A stretch of DNA of 64,000 nucleotides from assembly GCA_025331445.1 (NCBI GenBank), contig JAIWNE010000069.1:1-64000 (forward strand). Direction: 5' to 3'. Of the stretch, positions 1 to 12,600 are shown piece after piece (position 1 is the stretch's first letter; each line of letters opens with the position of its first letter). This DNA comes from Blakeslea trispora (lineage: Eukaryota; Mucoromycota; Mucoromycetes; Mucorales; Choanephoraceae). The notes beneath the pieces are model-generated. The model saw only the letters and a program-made list of their open reading frames with translations. It searched no databases and was not told where the DNA came from. Both the position numbers and the translations under genes were made by a program.

Positions 1-431
1 TATTCTTTTGAACAGTCAATGAAGTGATCATCTCTATCTTCTTTTGAAGTAGGGCGCTCCCTTTATTGTCTACAAGAGGGGTCACCCGTCTGCCATAAGG
101 GCGAGATTTGATCCGCTTAAATGAAGTGGACCATTTGTTGGCTTTTCTTTCATATGCTGCTGAATCCATATTGGCAATCTATTTGTTTTTTTACTTTTCT
201 TAAAGAGAGAGAAGGAAGTATAAAGAAAAAGAAGAGGGGGGGAACTACAACAAGTGGGCCCTGATTTATTCTCAAAGTAACAAAGAAATAGCAGTAATTC
301 TCCGAACAAAAGAAGACATTCCTCTACAGAAACAAAATTTCATTTTATCAAAATGAGTTTTATGAATGAATTAAATGAATTTAAAAAGAGAGAGACATGA
401 TGCAAATTGAGTGTGAGGGTATGAGATTAAA

Positions 432-1565
432 CTAGTTATGTTTTGGATCACAAATGACTTCAACTGATCTGACATGAGCAGTGATAGCGCCAGGATATTT
501 CTTCCACTTTAGTACATTCATGTTAGTAAACTTATCTTGTACTCTTTTTCTCTCTTAAACTTACATCAATTGGACCTTGAGACCATTCTGCAGTACCGGG
601 CGATGTGCTACCATCCCAAAGGCCAATAGAGATATATCTATGTAGAGATCAAGTAAGGAAAATGGAAGCAGTGCAAACAAAACAAATTGTACTTACGCAA
701 GACTGCCAGGATATTGATTGATATTGCCATGTTTAGGATCCAGGACTGTACTGCTCTTGAGTTTTTGACGAACAACGGCACCATCAATTGACCAAATAAT
801 TTTTTCTGGAGTCCTATGTAAATAGAGTCATTATTTCTGTAAGCATAAAAAAAGAAGAAGAAGAAAAAGAGGCAAATAAACGTTACCATTTGATAGTATA
901 TTTGTGAAATTTAGCGTAAGCTTGCTTTCCTTCAACATCAGTTGTTTCTCCATTGACACCATAGGTTATGTTTTGACCATAAAAGTAGTTGGTACTAGTT
1001 AAGGAACATCATTAGATGCCAATTGACAAACAAAGCAATAGTACTCACGTCACTTGGTCTTTAGCTCCTGCAAGGATTTCAAAATCGATTTCATCACCAT
1101 TGTTAGCATACAAGATAATAGCAGTGACGGCGCCTGGTGCTTCAGCAGATTTGAGGTCAACAGTGAATTCACCATACAACATGGTGTTTGTATGGTTAAA
1201 AGTAAATCCACTGCCTTCTTTTGAGTTGACGGGGAGTGCTACAAAGAGAACACAAATGACAATGAGCCACACATATGATTCAAAGGTTTATTGTCATTAC
1301 TTCTGTCTCCTTCGGCTACATTTAGACGTTTGTTGCCTTCAGGTTCCAATAGCTTCATTTTGATACCATCTGAATCAAATTCGTATGTTGGTGTCGCACC
1401 AGAGATGGGTATCCAGTCATCAAGCGATTGTTTTTTATTAAATTCGTATTTTATATTGACACATCCCTTTTCACCACGGCGAGCAAGAGAAGTGTGATAT
1501 GCCTGGACTTGATTTGTCAGACAGGATATCAACAATAAGCTTGCACAGAAAAAGGTTATTAACAT
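432..1565 (-). CDS. GH16 family glucanase / transglycosylase, secreted
   Basis: Glycoside hydrolase family 16 protein (beta-glucan or chitin-glucan acting, Crh-like class), predicted to be secreted and to act on cell-wall polymers. Six exons close exactly in frame: 1565-1301, 1238-1049, 994-887, 813-697, 637-565 and 506-432, giving 275 residues. The N-terminus MLITFFCASLLLISC is a signal peptide ending near VQA. The family catalytic motif GDEIDFEI (nucleophile and acid/base glutamates flanking the aspartate) sits near residue 140, and the later WSIDG and EWSQGPIDW stretches are typical of the beta-jelly-roll. The start at 1565 was preferred over an in-frame ATG at 1613 because it puts the hydrophobic core at the very N-terminus. 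No C-terminal GPI signal is seen, unlike yeast Crh1. Whether it cleaves beta-1,3-glucan or transfers chitin to glucan cannot be told from sequence. Confidence 0.9.
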
Positions 1566-2108
1566 GTTTGAGGTTAACTGAAAAGAAAGAAAGAAAGATA
1601 GCAAAATAGCCATGTTTATTTATACAGGTTTTATTGTTCAACAGATAGGGCATACATTTACAGAAAGGAGTTATGTGGAAGGGGGGGGGAAAGCATGTTC
1701 CATCAAAATGCTGTCTTTTCTCAAGGAGATTAGAACAAATTGATCAAGGAGGGGGCAAAGGGGAAAGAGGAAAAGATGTAACTAAACAAAGGGAAGGAAG
1801 GGGGAGATAGCGGACAAGGAAAAGAAAGTGTGCAAATCCAAGAGGGATAGTTGAATAAATTAACATTTTGAAATATGAAAGACACTTTTTTTCGCTTTGT
1901 TTTCATTTGAAAGAACCCTTCAGCATTCTCTTTGTTTAAAATGAAATCCGTTTATTTGGCCACAGCTAAACTTAGAGACATGTATGCATAGCAACGAATA
2001 ACCTAAAAATATACACTTTTGAGTCATTCATATGCTATTGTTGCCATAGAAACAAAAAATAAATAATAACTAGAGCGAGAAAAAAAAATTTATTGTTGTG
2101 CGTTGAAT

Positions 2109-2407
2109 TTATTCTTGGTTGTCTTCAGGAACAGCCCAGTAACTACCAACTACGGGAATCTTGCTCAAGATGTCCTTCTTCAACAAAGGGACATCAGAGC
2201 CCAAAAGAAGAACAGCGCTACCAGCAGCAACACCCCAAGTGGCGAGGTTAGGAGCACTATGGAATAGCAAGAAGTATGTTAGTCCAACGACAATGAAAGA
2301 ATAACAATCATTGTATGCTTCTTTTTTGTCTCGACTTACACTCTGACAAACTTTTCGGGTGTGATGAAGGAGAAGTAAGGGGAAGTAGCGATCTTGGAGA
2401 CAGGCAT
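2109..2407 (-). CDS. QCR10: Cytochrome bc1 complex subunit 10 (QCR10)
   Basis: Small single-pass subunit of mitochondrial complex III (ubiquinol-cytochrome c reductase), in the inner membrane. Two coding exons, 2407-2340 and 2256-2109, joined over an 83-nt intron, give 71 residues. After the join the protein reads VRVAPNLATWGVAAGSAVLL, the hallmark of the QCR10 transmembrane segment, followed by a KIPVVGSYW-type tail ending in acidic residues. Length matches the family (about 70-80). The start is the first ATG after a plausible acceptor (CTCAAG) directly upstream, so the 5' untranslated region is probably spliced (see the separate leader entry). Strong identification from conserved length and motif. 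Confidence 0.88.
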
Positions 2408-2650
2408 CTTGAGTAATATAACAAATTCTTTCAGAAAAAAAAAATTAAATAATAACAAAAAAAAAGACAACTTACTATTGCTTTGCTGACGTTCAAAACA
2501 TTCGGCAGGCCCTTGAAAAAAACAAAATACATCAAACACACCCAACAAGATTGAATATTTGCTGACCTTAAATTGAGAGTCTTCCAATCAGAGTGCGTTC
2601 CATACCAAGGAACACACCCTACGAATGAATAGGATGAAACTAGTTTCATT
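2408..2650 (-). promoter_or_regulatory. Probable spliced 5' leader of QCR10 with short upstream ORFs
   Basis: Upstream of the QCR10 ATG the minus strand carries plausible splice signals: an acceptor at the ATG, a short exon-like block of about 36 nt ending before GTAAGT, and another block of about 50 nt ending before GTCAGC. No phase joins these blocks to QCR10 as protein, because stops intervene. They contain tiny ORFs of 2 and 11 codons. I interpret this as a 5' untranslated leader with two introns; a separate small gene is not excluded. Confidence 0.4.
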
Positions 2651-4990
2651 TTCTTGTTATCGAATCGTGTTTTGTAAGCAAGTTTGAGTCAGTGCTTGGT
2701 CACTTTTTTTCTTTCCGCTTTTCCCCCTTCCCCTTTTTCTCAAAAAAAAATTAGATGCGTGATGTTCATACAATCTCAAGAAAAAGAGAGGGGAGCCCTG
2801 ATTTACATTGTTATCTTTTTCTTGCTATGAATTCACAAACTTACTCAGGAACAACTTTCTATTTTCATATATCAATTCCTAAGCACCCACTTGCCATAAT
2901 CAACTAAATTGATTTTCATGCCATATGTGTGTAGCGGATCTGTTCAAAAGAAAGTGCATGCAGTATCTTGTGAAAGCTTCGATCTGATTGGTTCCAGAAA
3001 TAGCAGATCCAAATCAGAGTGTGTGTGTGCTATATTGGAAAACCGAGTGTACCTGTAACTTTAAGTCAGTGTATTGACAGAATTCAAAGAAATCTTCCAA
3101 GCAAACACTATTAAAAATGATAGTTATTCTCAAACAAAAGCTTTTTTCTCTTAGCAATTTTTCTTATGCTTAACCACAAATCAAAACTGCTTGCTAAGAA
3201 TGAATTTAGGAGAACACTCTGGAAGGTATATGCACCCGTATGTTGGACTGACAATTAACTTTATGACCCGGATTTGGACGTGTATGAAAGTGTTGCGAAT
3301 AACAAAACAATGTCCTTTGAATTGCGCATGTTGATCTAATAACATTCAAAATAGCAGAAAGGAAATTGAAACTGTAACTAAGAACCTCAAACTCACTTAC
3401 TAGCTGCTCAGAATATCTGGAGCATTGAATCAATATGAAGTGAAAAAATTCGGCTACGAAAGAGACAGGACAATGTGGCACCCCCAAGAAGTAGTTGAAT
3501 GATTTCATCGCAAGTAACTTTACATACGGTTAGTGACAATTTTTATCTAAATAGATTTAAATGGACGATGAGCACATATCATGAAAGCTAAATTGCCCTA
3601 GCCAGATCGAAACGCATGAGGAGCTAAAAATCCTTTGAGGACAAAAGGCAAGAATGGAAAAGCAAAAGAAAAGGAATCCCATCGTATGTGTGGTATCAGA
3701 GGGAGGAAATAACCATTGTAGTAGAATGGAACTAGGATCGTTTGGTGATGGGGGGACATTCGAGTGAGTAAGGTAATCCATATCATGGCGTATGTGACAT
3801 ATAGTAGGCCAATGGATTTTCCAGGGAGACAACCTGAGTGATGAGTGAGGCTTTTTGGTTGAAAGGATGTTCAAAAGGAAACACAAAGGATCTTCTACAG
3901 GCAGCGGCATCTGCAATCGATAATGTTCCAAGTGTACCAAACTGTCATCCATGTCGCTTTGTTTGCTTTGCGAGTCTGCATAGAACTATACCACTTTGAC
4001 CAACTTGTCTTTTTGGCTGCTTACCATCTAGTATACTAGCTTGGCAAAGCAGTCCGGTATGTACACTCTTTCCAATTCTTTTTAGCTCTCCTTGAAGAAC
4101 AAAATGTCAGTTACAGACATATGCTGGTATTCTGATGGATTGATTTTTTGACTTATGAACCATTCTATATATCATTTTATATTTATTTTTTTGATTGATA
4201 TATTTCCAAAAGTGTTTCAATAATTTCCAAATAAAGTGTATGGTTCCATCTTTTATTGCGCTAAATAGCTTCTGTTTCACCTCTTTGTGTTTATTATCGT
4301 CTCTCTTTGGTACTAGTCGGGTTTCATCTAATTTCTTCCTTGTCCAAACTTAATTCTTGCTTTTCCAAATTTTGTTTCTGAACCGTCTAAATTTAAAGTG
4401 TTTATACTATAGGTCTTTCTTAGTTCGTTCACAGTTAATCTTAGATCTTTGTTGGGTTCTTGAAGCACTAGTGTACATTTTACAAAAGAAAAAGTTGCTG
4501 GATCAAATGCTCGTGTTTTCTTTACAAGTTTTCTAGATCAGTGTGTTTCTTTTGTCTAATGTGTTCCATACACTTTTTGTTTGTCCTCATTATCTTTATA
4601 TATAAAGAGAATTCATGATAGCTTTCGATGATTTACAAAAGTAGATTTTCCCTCTTATCTTTAAGACATAAAAAAACAAACCTAGACTGAGATTGTAGGA
4701 ATAAATTAAACAGACAATAGTTTGAGACTAGGTACGTCTAAATATATAGCTGCAATTATACGTTGATCGGTAAATTGAGCTTTGTTTTTATCTAAAACAA
4801 TTATTTAAATCTCTGTTTGCAAGCTCGCTTTTGATAGAGGTGTAATACACTTTATTCATACAAGGAACTGCATCGTGTTACCTAAATGAGTGATACTAGT
4901 CACGAAGCTTAACAAGGTAACCATTTGTAAAACAAAAATTGTGCTCTCTTCTTCATTCTTTCTTTTTAAAAGCAATTCAGTTTTATTTCG
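2651..4990. other. Intergenic, no supported gene
   Basis: About 2.3 kb without a supported gene. Open frames of 100 and 131 codons on the minus strand (3206-3508, 3557-3952) show no recognisable domain. The stretch just before 4991 holds A/T-rich tracts and is the presumed promoter of the F-box gene. Confidence 0.5.
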
Positions 4991-6805
4991 ATGTCTATGT
5001 GCTTACCGTATGATGTGCATTTGAAGATATTAGATTATCTTGACGTACCGCATATACATGAATATAGTCTGGTATGCAGAACATGGCATGAACCAGCAAG
5101 ATACGTGCTTTACCAATCAATTTCCTTAAATATCGAAACAGAGCTTGACGCCTACGTTGATGCTTTAGATAATTTTTTGACGTTAGGAAGATATGCAAAA
5201 AAACTGAAGCTATACATGAGCCCAAGATATGAATGTTGGTCTCCATCCTTGATGAAAAAACGTGCTCAACAGTATGCTACCTTAATTCGACATACCCCCC
5301 ATGTCCAATCGCTTATTATTGAAGAATCAACAAGTACTGTAGCAGGTATTGAAATCTGTCCGCCGTACCTAATGTCAGACTCTGAGACTTTTCCTCTTCG
5401 ACAAAAAATTGATCCTTTTTACCAAATTGTTTCCCAAGCAATCTCAGATGGTTATTGGCAATCTCTTTGCTATATATGCGACCATTTTTTTATGACAAAA
5501 GATTCGTACAGATCTTTATTCAACCTTGTTCCTGAACGGTGTATTCCTCCTGATTATTATACTACTCTATCAGCTATTAGAAATCGAATTACATCTGTGG
5601 CACTCAATATATCTTCAACAACTAATTTGCCTTCAGAGCCACATTGCTTTCAATTTCCTCACTCCATCACAAAAGAGACCAGGTTTTCCAAAGCGAGAGA
5701 GTTGGACTGCTACTCTTCAAAAAAGACAACAATCAGATGTCTAGATAATGCCCTTGGGTTATGTCCCACTGCTACCAAGGTGTTTATCAAGCTGCAAGAG
5801 TTTCATAAGGGCGAAGACAAGCTAACGGAGATCAACCCAAACATGACAGTAAAGAGTCTAAAAATTCATGTCTACAGCTTTACAAAAGGCCTTATGGATT
5901 ACATCTATCGAAAATTTCCTCGTGTCATACACTTTGAACTCCATATTGCAGAAGATGTCAACAGGACAATTACACAGGACGGAAATCTGTTTGAGTTACC
6001 AACTGAGACAATAAACCAATTAGTGAATTATTTATGCAAGATGGAAAAGTTTTGGATATCACATTGCCTCTTGTCCAATCAAATGGAAGTTTTGGAAGCT
6101 CTCAGCCGTCCTCAATGGCGATCCAAGTTACATATCAGCTTGCCTAAGCTACATATAATGTTCAATGAGCTCGAAAAAAATTCAAACGTGCACCTTTTCA
6201 AAGAAGCAGTTGAATTCAGCTACACACCAAACATCGGCGCCTTTCTGAATCAGCTGGACGCACTGACACTTACAGCAGAGACGATAGAATCATCACGCTC
6301 AAAACTTGAATCGTATGCACACATTCTACAGTCTTGCAAACAGCTCAAGACACTCACTCTTAAGAATTTTGTGCTCACTAATTTCCCAGAACTTGTATCA
6401 CCTATTATTAACTTGAAAGTTCTTAATTGCAGAGTACAACCAGAGTTCTGGACTCATATTTCGCGCTACATGCCTGACTTAAAGAATTTACTCTATGTTA
6501 TTGACTGGCGTGAAAGCTTTAGAAGAAGGCAATCGCTTGAGTTTGTTGTCAAGATGGACATGCCCTTCACATCTTTGAATCGATTGTCTATTGGTAAAAT
6601 GCCGACTTTAGCAGGGCCTGGATGCTTTGTGCAGCTAATTCAATCCGGCGAGAAGACTTATTGGACAAACATGGGCAAAAAGGGACGCTCAGAACAACTT
6701 TTTCCAATAGAATCGAGCGAGTATGAAGAGAAAAAGCTAGAGAAGCAGTTTCCGATATTGAACCTGACATGCATAGGCATAGAATCTTTCTGGCAGATTG
6801 TATGA
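4991..6805 (+). CDS. F-box / leucine-rich-repeat-like protein
   Basis: Single-exon protein of 604 residues. The N-terminus LPYDVHLKILDYLDVPHIHE followed by YSLVCRTWHEPARYVLYQ is an F-box (residues about 5-50), which in this family binds Skp1 in SCF ubiquitin ligases. The remainder carries irregular leucine-rich segments (for example LKTLTLKNFVLTNFPELV near residue 450) of the kind that form the substrate-recognition solenoid. Such long, often intronless F-box/LRR-like proteins are abundant in Mucorales. The substrate is unknown. No signal peptide or membrane segment. The start ATG is the first in the frame and is preceded by an AT-rich leader. Confidence 0.8.
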   Translation: MSMCLPYDVHLKILDYLDVPHIHEYSLVCRTWHEPARYVLYQSISLNIETELDAYVDALDNFLTLGRYAKKLKLYMSPRYECWSPSLMKKRAQQYATLIRHTPHVQSLIIEESTSTVAGIEICPPYLMSDSETFPLRQKIDPFYQIVSQAISDGYWQSLCYICDHFFMTKDSYRSLFNLVPERCIPPDYYTTLSAIRNRITSVALNISSTTNLPSEPHCFQFPHSITKETRFSKARELDCYSSKKTTIRCLDNALGLCPTATKVFIKLQEFHKGEDKLTEINPNMTVKSLKIHVYSFTKGLMDYIYRKFPRVIHFELHIAEDVNRTITQDGNLFELPTETINQLVNYLCKMEKFWISHCLLSNQMEVLEALSRPQWRSKLHISLPKLHIMFNELEKNSNVHLFKEAVEFSYTPNIGAFLNQLDALTLTAETIESSRSKLESYAHILQSCKQLKTLTLKNFVLTNFPELVSPIINLKVLNCRVQPEFWTHISRYMPDLKNLLYVIDWRESFRRRQSLEFVVKMDMPFTSLNRLSIGKMPTLAGPGCFVQLIQSGEKTYWTNMGKKGRSEQLFPIESSEYEEKKLEKQFPILNLTCIGIESFWQIV

Positions 6806-7381
6806 GCTTTGGTAATAAGCATCTGGCGCTTTTGAAACGAGTTGCTTTCATGAAATAACAGTGGCTGAGAGTTTACAATAAAAAAATAGCGGTTATATGG
6901 CTTCAATTAAAGACTATAACTTTGTGTTCTTAAAGAAGTCTTAATGATTTATTTCTGTCAATAATCAAAATTCCGGACACCCAAAACACCCGGAATTTAT
7001 ATAAAAAGCAGTACACAGATAGTATAAAAAAAAGAAAGAAATTTTTTCGCGAAATTTACTTTTCTTTACTTTATTTTTTTATAAAGGTAAGTTCATAAAG
7101 AAAAAGACAAGTATATGAAAGCTATTTTTTCTTTTTATCTTTTTTTCACAACAAAGATGAAATGCCCGTTGTCTTTACAACCCAAAAAAGAGAGTTTTGA
7201 TGATTCTTAACACATCTGATTTGCTAACTGAGAAATATGAAAAATGAAAAAGAAAAAAAAAGCTTTCTTGTATTATTTGCAACAGAAATTGACATTTTCT
7301 TTCTATTTTAGGTGCTATCATTATTTCGTATTTAAAAGTTTTCTTAAATAAACATAACGATTGACTCAATTCTAAACAAGT
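6806..7381. other. Intergenic between convergent genes
   Basis: AT-rich spacer between the F-box gene (plus) and the Integrator-like gene (minus), with several poly-T and poly-A runs. It presumably contains both 3' ends. No gene seen. Confidence 0.5.
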
Positions 7382-9554
7382 TTATAATGTCACTTTATTT
7401 ACTGCATCCATTTTTGATACTTCTTGCTCAACGAGCTCTCTCGAGTCTTTAAGAACAGCATGTAACTGAAGCACCAAGATGATTTTACTATTACCCTCTT
7501 GTCCAATAAATTGCTTGGGTTCAGGCAGTCCTTTAGCAATATCATCCAATGCGCTTAATATCTTTGGGCCAAAATGAGGGAATGCTCTTGCAAGATGCAC
7601 AAATCCTGGAATTGCCTTCACCAGATATTCAGACGGAACACATACATTTGATGGCTGTCCATTGACAATAGGAAAAGCAATTCGAAGTAATCGAGGAAGT
7701 ACATGTTTTTCTGCTGTTATCAAACTATTGAAAGAGTCGTTAGTGCGTACTTTTTTTTTTTTGTATGGTCTTTTAAGCACTGACTAGTTTTCTAATGGAT
7801 ATTTTTCACAAAGATGACAGGCAATCAGAATACCAAAAACTTGTTTCTCTAACTGGGGTTGCCTTGTAAGTTCGGGAATAAAGGTAAGTACAATGTAAAG
7901 TGAAGGGATCATTTCAACCACAATGGGTATAAGATCAAGAGGATATGTTTGGAAATGAAGAATTTTAGCCAGCAACATATCTCTATCACCATCAATAAAG
8001 ATGGTATGAATGAAATCACAAATCAATTTTCTTGATATGTGTAGGGCAGCTATTTCCATTGAGTAAACGGGATGTCCTTTCATTTCTTTTGCACTTTACC
8101 TAAATCTTCTTTATCTTTTGGTTTTTCGAGACAAAGTTCAAGTAAGAGTTGAATTGTAAACGAGTCCTGCGCGTTCACCAAGGCCATTACATTGCGAGAG
8201 CTAAATGTGTTGTGCTAATTCTTTGATTAGTTCTACAACCGATAAAGCTAAAATTCCGCTTACTTCAGGCCGTGAGAAATGAGTTTGGTATCGTTTCCAG
8301 ATTCGATGCTTTGAAGTTGTTCTAAGAGATGACAGGATGTGTAACCAAATAGGCAATACATATTCAGATCGAAAAACACGCGGATCGCACTTGAAAACAG
8401 TATGGATGTTTTGATTTAAATCATGTAGTGTATAGTTGCTTGGTCTATTGTATAGCACCGGTTAGTCTTCCCTTTCCCCTTTTTCTTTAAGCTCTACTGT
8501 GCTATTGGTTCGAACTTACTCTGGGATCAGAAGATTAATCGTTAAAGTCCATAAAGCATGAGGTATGACTCGATTGAATGCCTCCCATACTGAACCAAAC
8601 GCCTCAGCTATTCTTTTATTGAGCTTGCTTTCGAGACAGGGTGGCATCAAAGTAGAAATCATACAAGCAACCAATTCTTGCTTTTCAGGGGCAGCTATGG
8701 CTTCGAGTTGTTGCAATGCTATTCCAATTAAGATAAGTCTATCTGCCGCTTGTTATTTACAATCTACAAATATTTACATTCAAGCACACCAATTGGATTA
8801 GTTTGGTATTGACTTAGCTGTGTTTGTAGTTGATTGACAGAAACAAACTTGGGCTGATGTTGATTGGTATGATGATTTGAATCCCACAAGGCATCTGATT
8901 CTTTACCTTCATGTATCATAAAGCTTTGCACATCAAAGAATTCAGGAAACAGATTGGCAGAGAGAGCTAGTAGATTAGCATAGATTGATTTATAGGCATA
9001 ACTTTGTTGTGACTCAACATGGTTCAAGATAAACCGAATAGGTATACGATCAAGTAATTCAGCTGAATACTCTATAAGTGCAACGTTTTAATTTTTTTTT
9101 AGTCCAACAGGTTCTTTTATGGCTGCAGTCATGGTTTACATGCCTTCTTGCGTCACTGAGCGATTGGACGATAGCGCAATCAACTTTGGTTCTGAGTGGA
9201 ATGCAACAACGTAGTCGTTGAATGTTAAAACATATAAAAGTATGAGGATCTGTGTTGGCGTAATGCTTGTGCAGTCCTTAAAGTAAGTTTCTACAGTACT
9301 TTCGGGGATCTTTTGGCATTGATCTGTTAGAAAGACACTGGGCCAGTGCATCAGTTTTCTGTTGCAAAAAAAAAAGCAAAGAATCGATCGAACCTTTGAA
9401 CAAACTCATCAATGACTAAACTAAACTTGGGATGAATAGGTAATGTAGCATCATTCATGGAATTGAGAAGCCATGTCTGGTAATCGATATTATGGAAGAC
9501 GCGTGCTTTGAGTAGCTGGTGAAACGAGTCGAGATCGAGCGACTTTTTATTCAT
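7382..9554 (-). CDS. INTS2: Integrator complex subunit 2 (INTS2) homologue, short form
   Basis: Homologue of Integrator subunit 2, a scaffold of the nuclear complex that cleaves nascent snRNA and mRNA and tunes RNA polymerase II. At least seven exons. The diagnostic block [19 protein letters not shown], preceded by [20 protein letters not shown] and FIPELTRQP, matches the C-terminal half of animal INTS2 as I remember it, as do [13 protein letters not shown] and [16 protein letters not shown]. Exon joins I could verify: 9554-9394 to 9358 onward (R/K junction), and a last intron joining CEKYPLEN to [11 protein letters not shown]. The donor ending the second exon (near 9136-9165) is ambiguous. 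The predicted protein is only about 600 residues, whereas animal INTS2 is about 1,200, and the start lies 58 bp from the ATR stop, so the N-terminal half is absent here. Helical-repeat protein, no catalytic residues expected. Confidence 0.8.
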
Positions 9555-9612
9555 TTCAAGTGATGTTTATTCAAAAGAAAAAAAAAACGGGCATTAATTG
9601 AATTGAAAAAAC

Positions 9613-12600
9613 TTAGATGAAAGGTGCCCAGCCTAAAGCAAATGGAATTGAGTTGACTAGAACAGCTAATTGGACTTTTTCTTTCAAAACTTACCAACAT
9701 ACATCTGAGACAAGTTTGGCTTACTGGATGCTTGTTGAATCAGTTGTGCAACTCTCTCGTTTGTCGAGCCTGCCTCTGTATCAAACTTTGCTCTTAATTT
9801 GTTCATGGTTTCCTTTGTGGATCCCCTATCAACTCTGAGACTTGTCTTTGCTGTAAGCTATCGTACGTAAAGATCAATAAGATATTGATTAGAATAAAAG
9901 AAAAGGAAGAGAGAGGAAGAGAGAGAAAAGCCTTACATCTCGAGCCGATTGAATTTCATTCAAATGTGTTTCGTAGACTGCAAGAAGTGCTGCTTTGTTG
10001 CTCAACAATACTTCTAATGTCAGTTCACAGGTTTGTCTGAAAATGCCTGAAGAGCCCAAGATGCCCATTGCATCCACAAGGTTTCGTGTCAAGCGAAATG
10101 GAACAATTTCGGGAGTTGGCAAAGTGGATCCACCTTCAAACAGCAGGTTCAAGTCAACATGCACGCAGTCACCATTTTTCTCATCGAACATGATGTTCTC
10201 TGCATGCCTGTCTCCCAAGCTACATAAAAATGTTGGTACAAGGTAAGCAAAAAAATCATTCTGGTATCATGAATATTACCCTATACAGTAACCAACAATA
10301 GACATGACAGCAAGGGTTTTGATGAACCGCGTTCGACTATTGAGCCATTGGTTTGGTTCAGGGAAATTGTGCAAAAACCATTTATAGAAAACAGGTGGGC
10401 AGCTAGTATAAACAAACGTGCATAGATACAAAATAATTAGCATATCTCTTTCTCTCTTCAGATGTTCTCGTTGTTTGAGCAAGGTCTACTAGCCACTTTA
10501 CCTTGCTAGCACTTTCTCAAATCCTTGAAGTTTCTCTGATGCAGTACCAAGCTTATAAGCATCAAACTTTGCTGCTAATGCCTAGCGAAGATGATAAAGG
10601 TAAGAAGAGAGAAAGACAGTAAGAGAACGAAATTTGTTATCTTAGAAGATGACTCATTTTCTTCAAAAACTTACGGAAACACCATCATACCCATCAGCTA
10701 TCAAATATTCGTTGACAGCAGCTTTCAAAGCATTCAGGTTGTCAATCCATTCAATTAATCCCCATCGGTTTCCAAGAGGAACAACAGAATATGTTCTGAT
10801 GTCTACAAAAAGAAAAAGAGTTGAGCGATTAAAAGCCAAGGTAAAATGCTGAAAGGTTCGACTTACATAAGCCACTATCACGAGCTTCTGGATTCTTCTT
10901 TAGAAATGTATTAATCATATTGTTAAATTCCATTGTTCTTGCATCTTTTCGGAGGTCATCTTCTTTTTTCAATAAAAATTCATATTTCTTCCCGTCTGAC
11001 CCAATGATTGTGATACGCTTAGGCATTTGCAATGATTTCATCACAGTTATTTTTGCTTCAAAGCCTTTTTTAAGGGTTAAGATCAAATCAATTTGTTTTT
11101 CTAATGTTCATTAGCTTACGTGAGATTAGAGGAAGACTAGATCCGCATGAATCAAAGCCAAATGGATCATACGATGAATTTGATCTTGTAATGATATCAG
11201 GCAAGTGTGGTAATAAACACCTTTCACCTGGTATATGCAATTGAAGATCGCGAAGATGTAGAAAAGATCCCTGCCCAATAGTAAACATGTCTGTTTCTCC
11301 TGGCCTTACTTTCACTAGCGATAGGTCATGTAGAGCTTCACGCAGCTTGATGGCATCTTGTATTACAACAGGTACAATGCTATCACCAAACTTTGCCCTT
11401 GCCCTCTCAAAAATCTGTCTGATACGTACTCTAACTTTGCCAATAGGCGATTCGACAGCACCAAGCATAAGCCAGACAGTGTGTCGAGGGTATGCTCCAA
11501 ACACCTCCAAGATAATTTTTGCAAGGCTAGAGGCAACAATATCGTTGTCAATTGAAAGGTTTGATATCAGCCTGGGCAAGAACAGAATAAACTAACAAAT
11601 ACCACAAGCAGTAAGTCTCTTTTTTTTCATTTTTGAAGTAAAGGTATCATTTCTTACTTGGTATAGTGGTACTACATTCGTGATATTGAGCATGGACTCA
11701 GTAACATCAGTTATTTTTTTAGTCAATTCTGTCAGCTCCGATGTCCTGTTTGACAAAATGTGTTGTAGATGGTCAGTCATATCATTAACTAATGTTGATA
11801 GGATCCATATATATTTCTTGTTTCAATTCCCTTTTTTTTTTGTCAACTTACGATGATGATCTCATTTTTTGACCTGTTTTTGCCACGTCGAGCCAGCAAT
11901 TCAAGAGTGTAGACATGGAGGTATAATAATATTTTGAACCACGCTGAAGAGCTGATATTGAGCGCTTCATGAGGTATGCCTTTATATTGATTCTTTCGTA
12001 AAACCACAACAAGAATTAGATTACTCTAGAACAATACCACAACCATATCGCAAACTTACTGAAGGTCTTCTTCATGAGTTTCGGCTAGTCGCTTTCCATA
12101 CCATTTGATACAAAGGACATTAGCTTTTTCAGCTCTAGATTAAAAATGGAGTGAAGAGGGTTGTACGCTTTAGGATATTGTTATGACAAGTAGGACGACT
12201 CTACTTACTTTTCGCCTTCGAGCTGTCCTTCTCTATTAATGATTTTGACCATGCTTTTGGCGTCCCCGTCTAGTGCATGTTGCAGGTCGATATCAATATA
12301 TAATAAAGCTTCCTATTGTTTCCATAAAGTCAATACAACTGGGTAAAATGAGATTATAAGTGATGTTAACGACTTACTTCAAAGGTAGCACCACGATGTA
12401 GAGCTTTTGACATCAGCAGATTAGCAGCCTCCTTTGGTTGGCCCCTTTTCCAAAGCAGTTTGGCTCTTTCGCGATATAGTACTTGTCTGCTTTGTTGCTC
12501 AGCCTGTGTTAGAGCATCACATGCTGCAATCATGTTTCCTGCCTTACGGTTGACGTTCACAATGTGAAGCCAGATGTTTTTTAAAATTGTAGCTGATTCA

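Noticed and set aside
1016..1363. 115-codon plus-strand ORF over the GH16 gene
   Set aside because: It is the antisense of well-supported GH16 exons.
3557..3952. 131-codon minus-strand ORF
   Set aside because: No domain, no plausible promoter or splice structure, and no coding-like features beyond openness.
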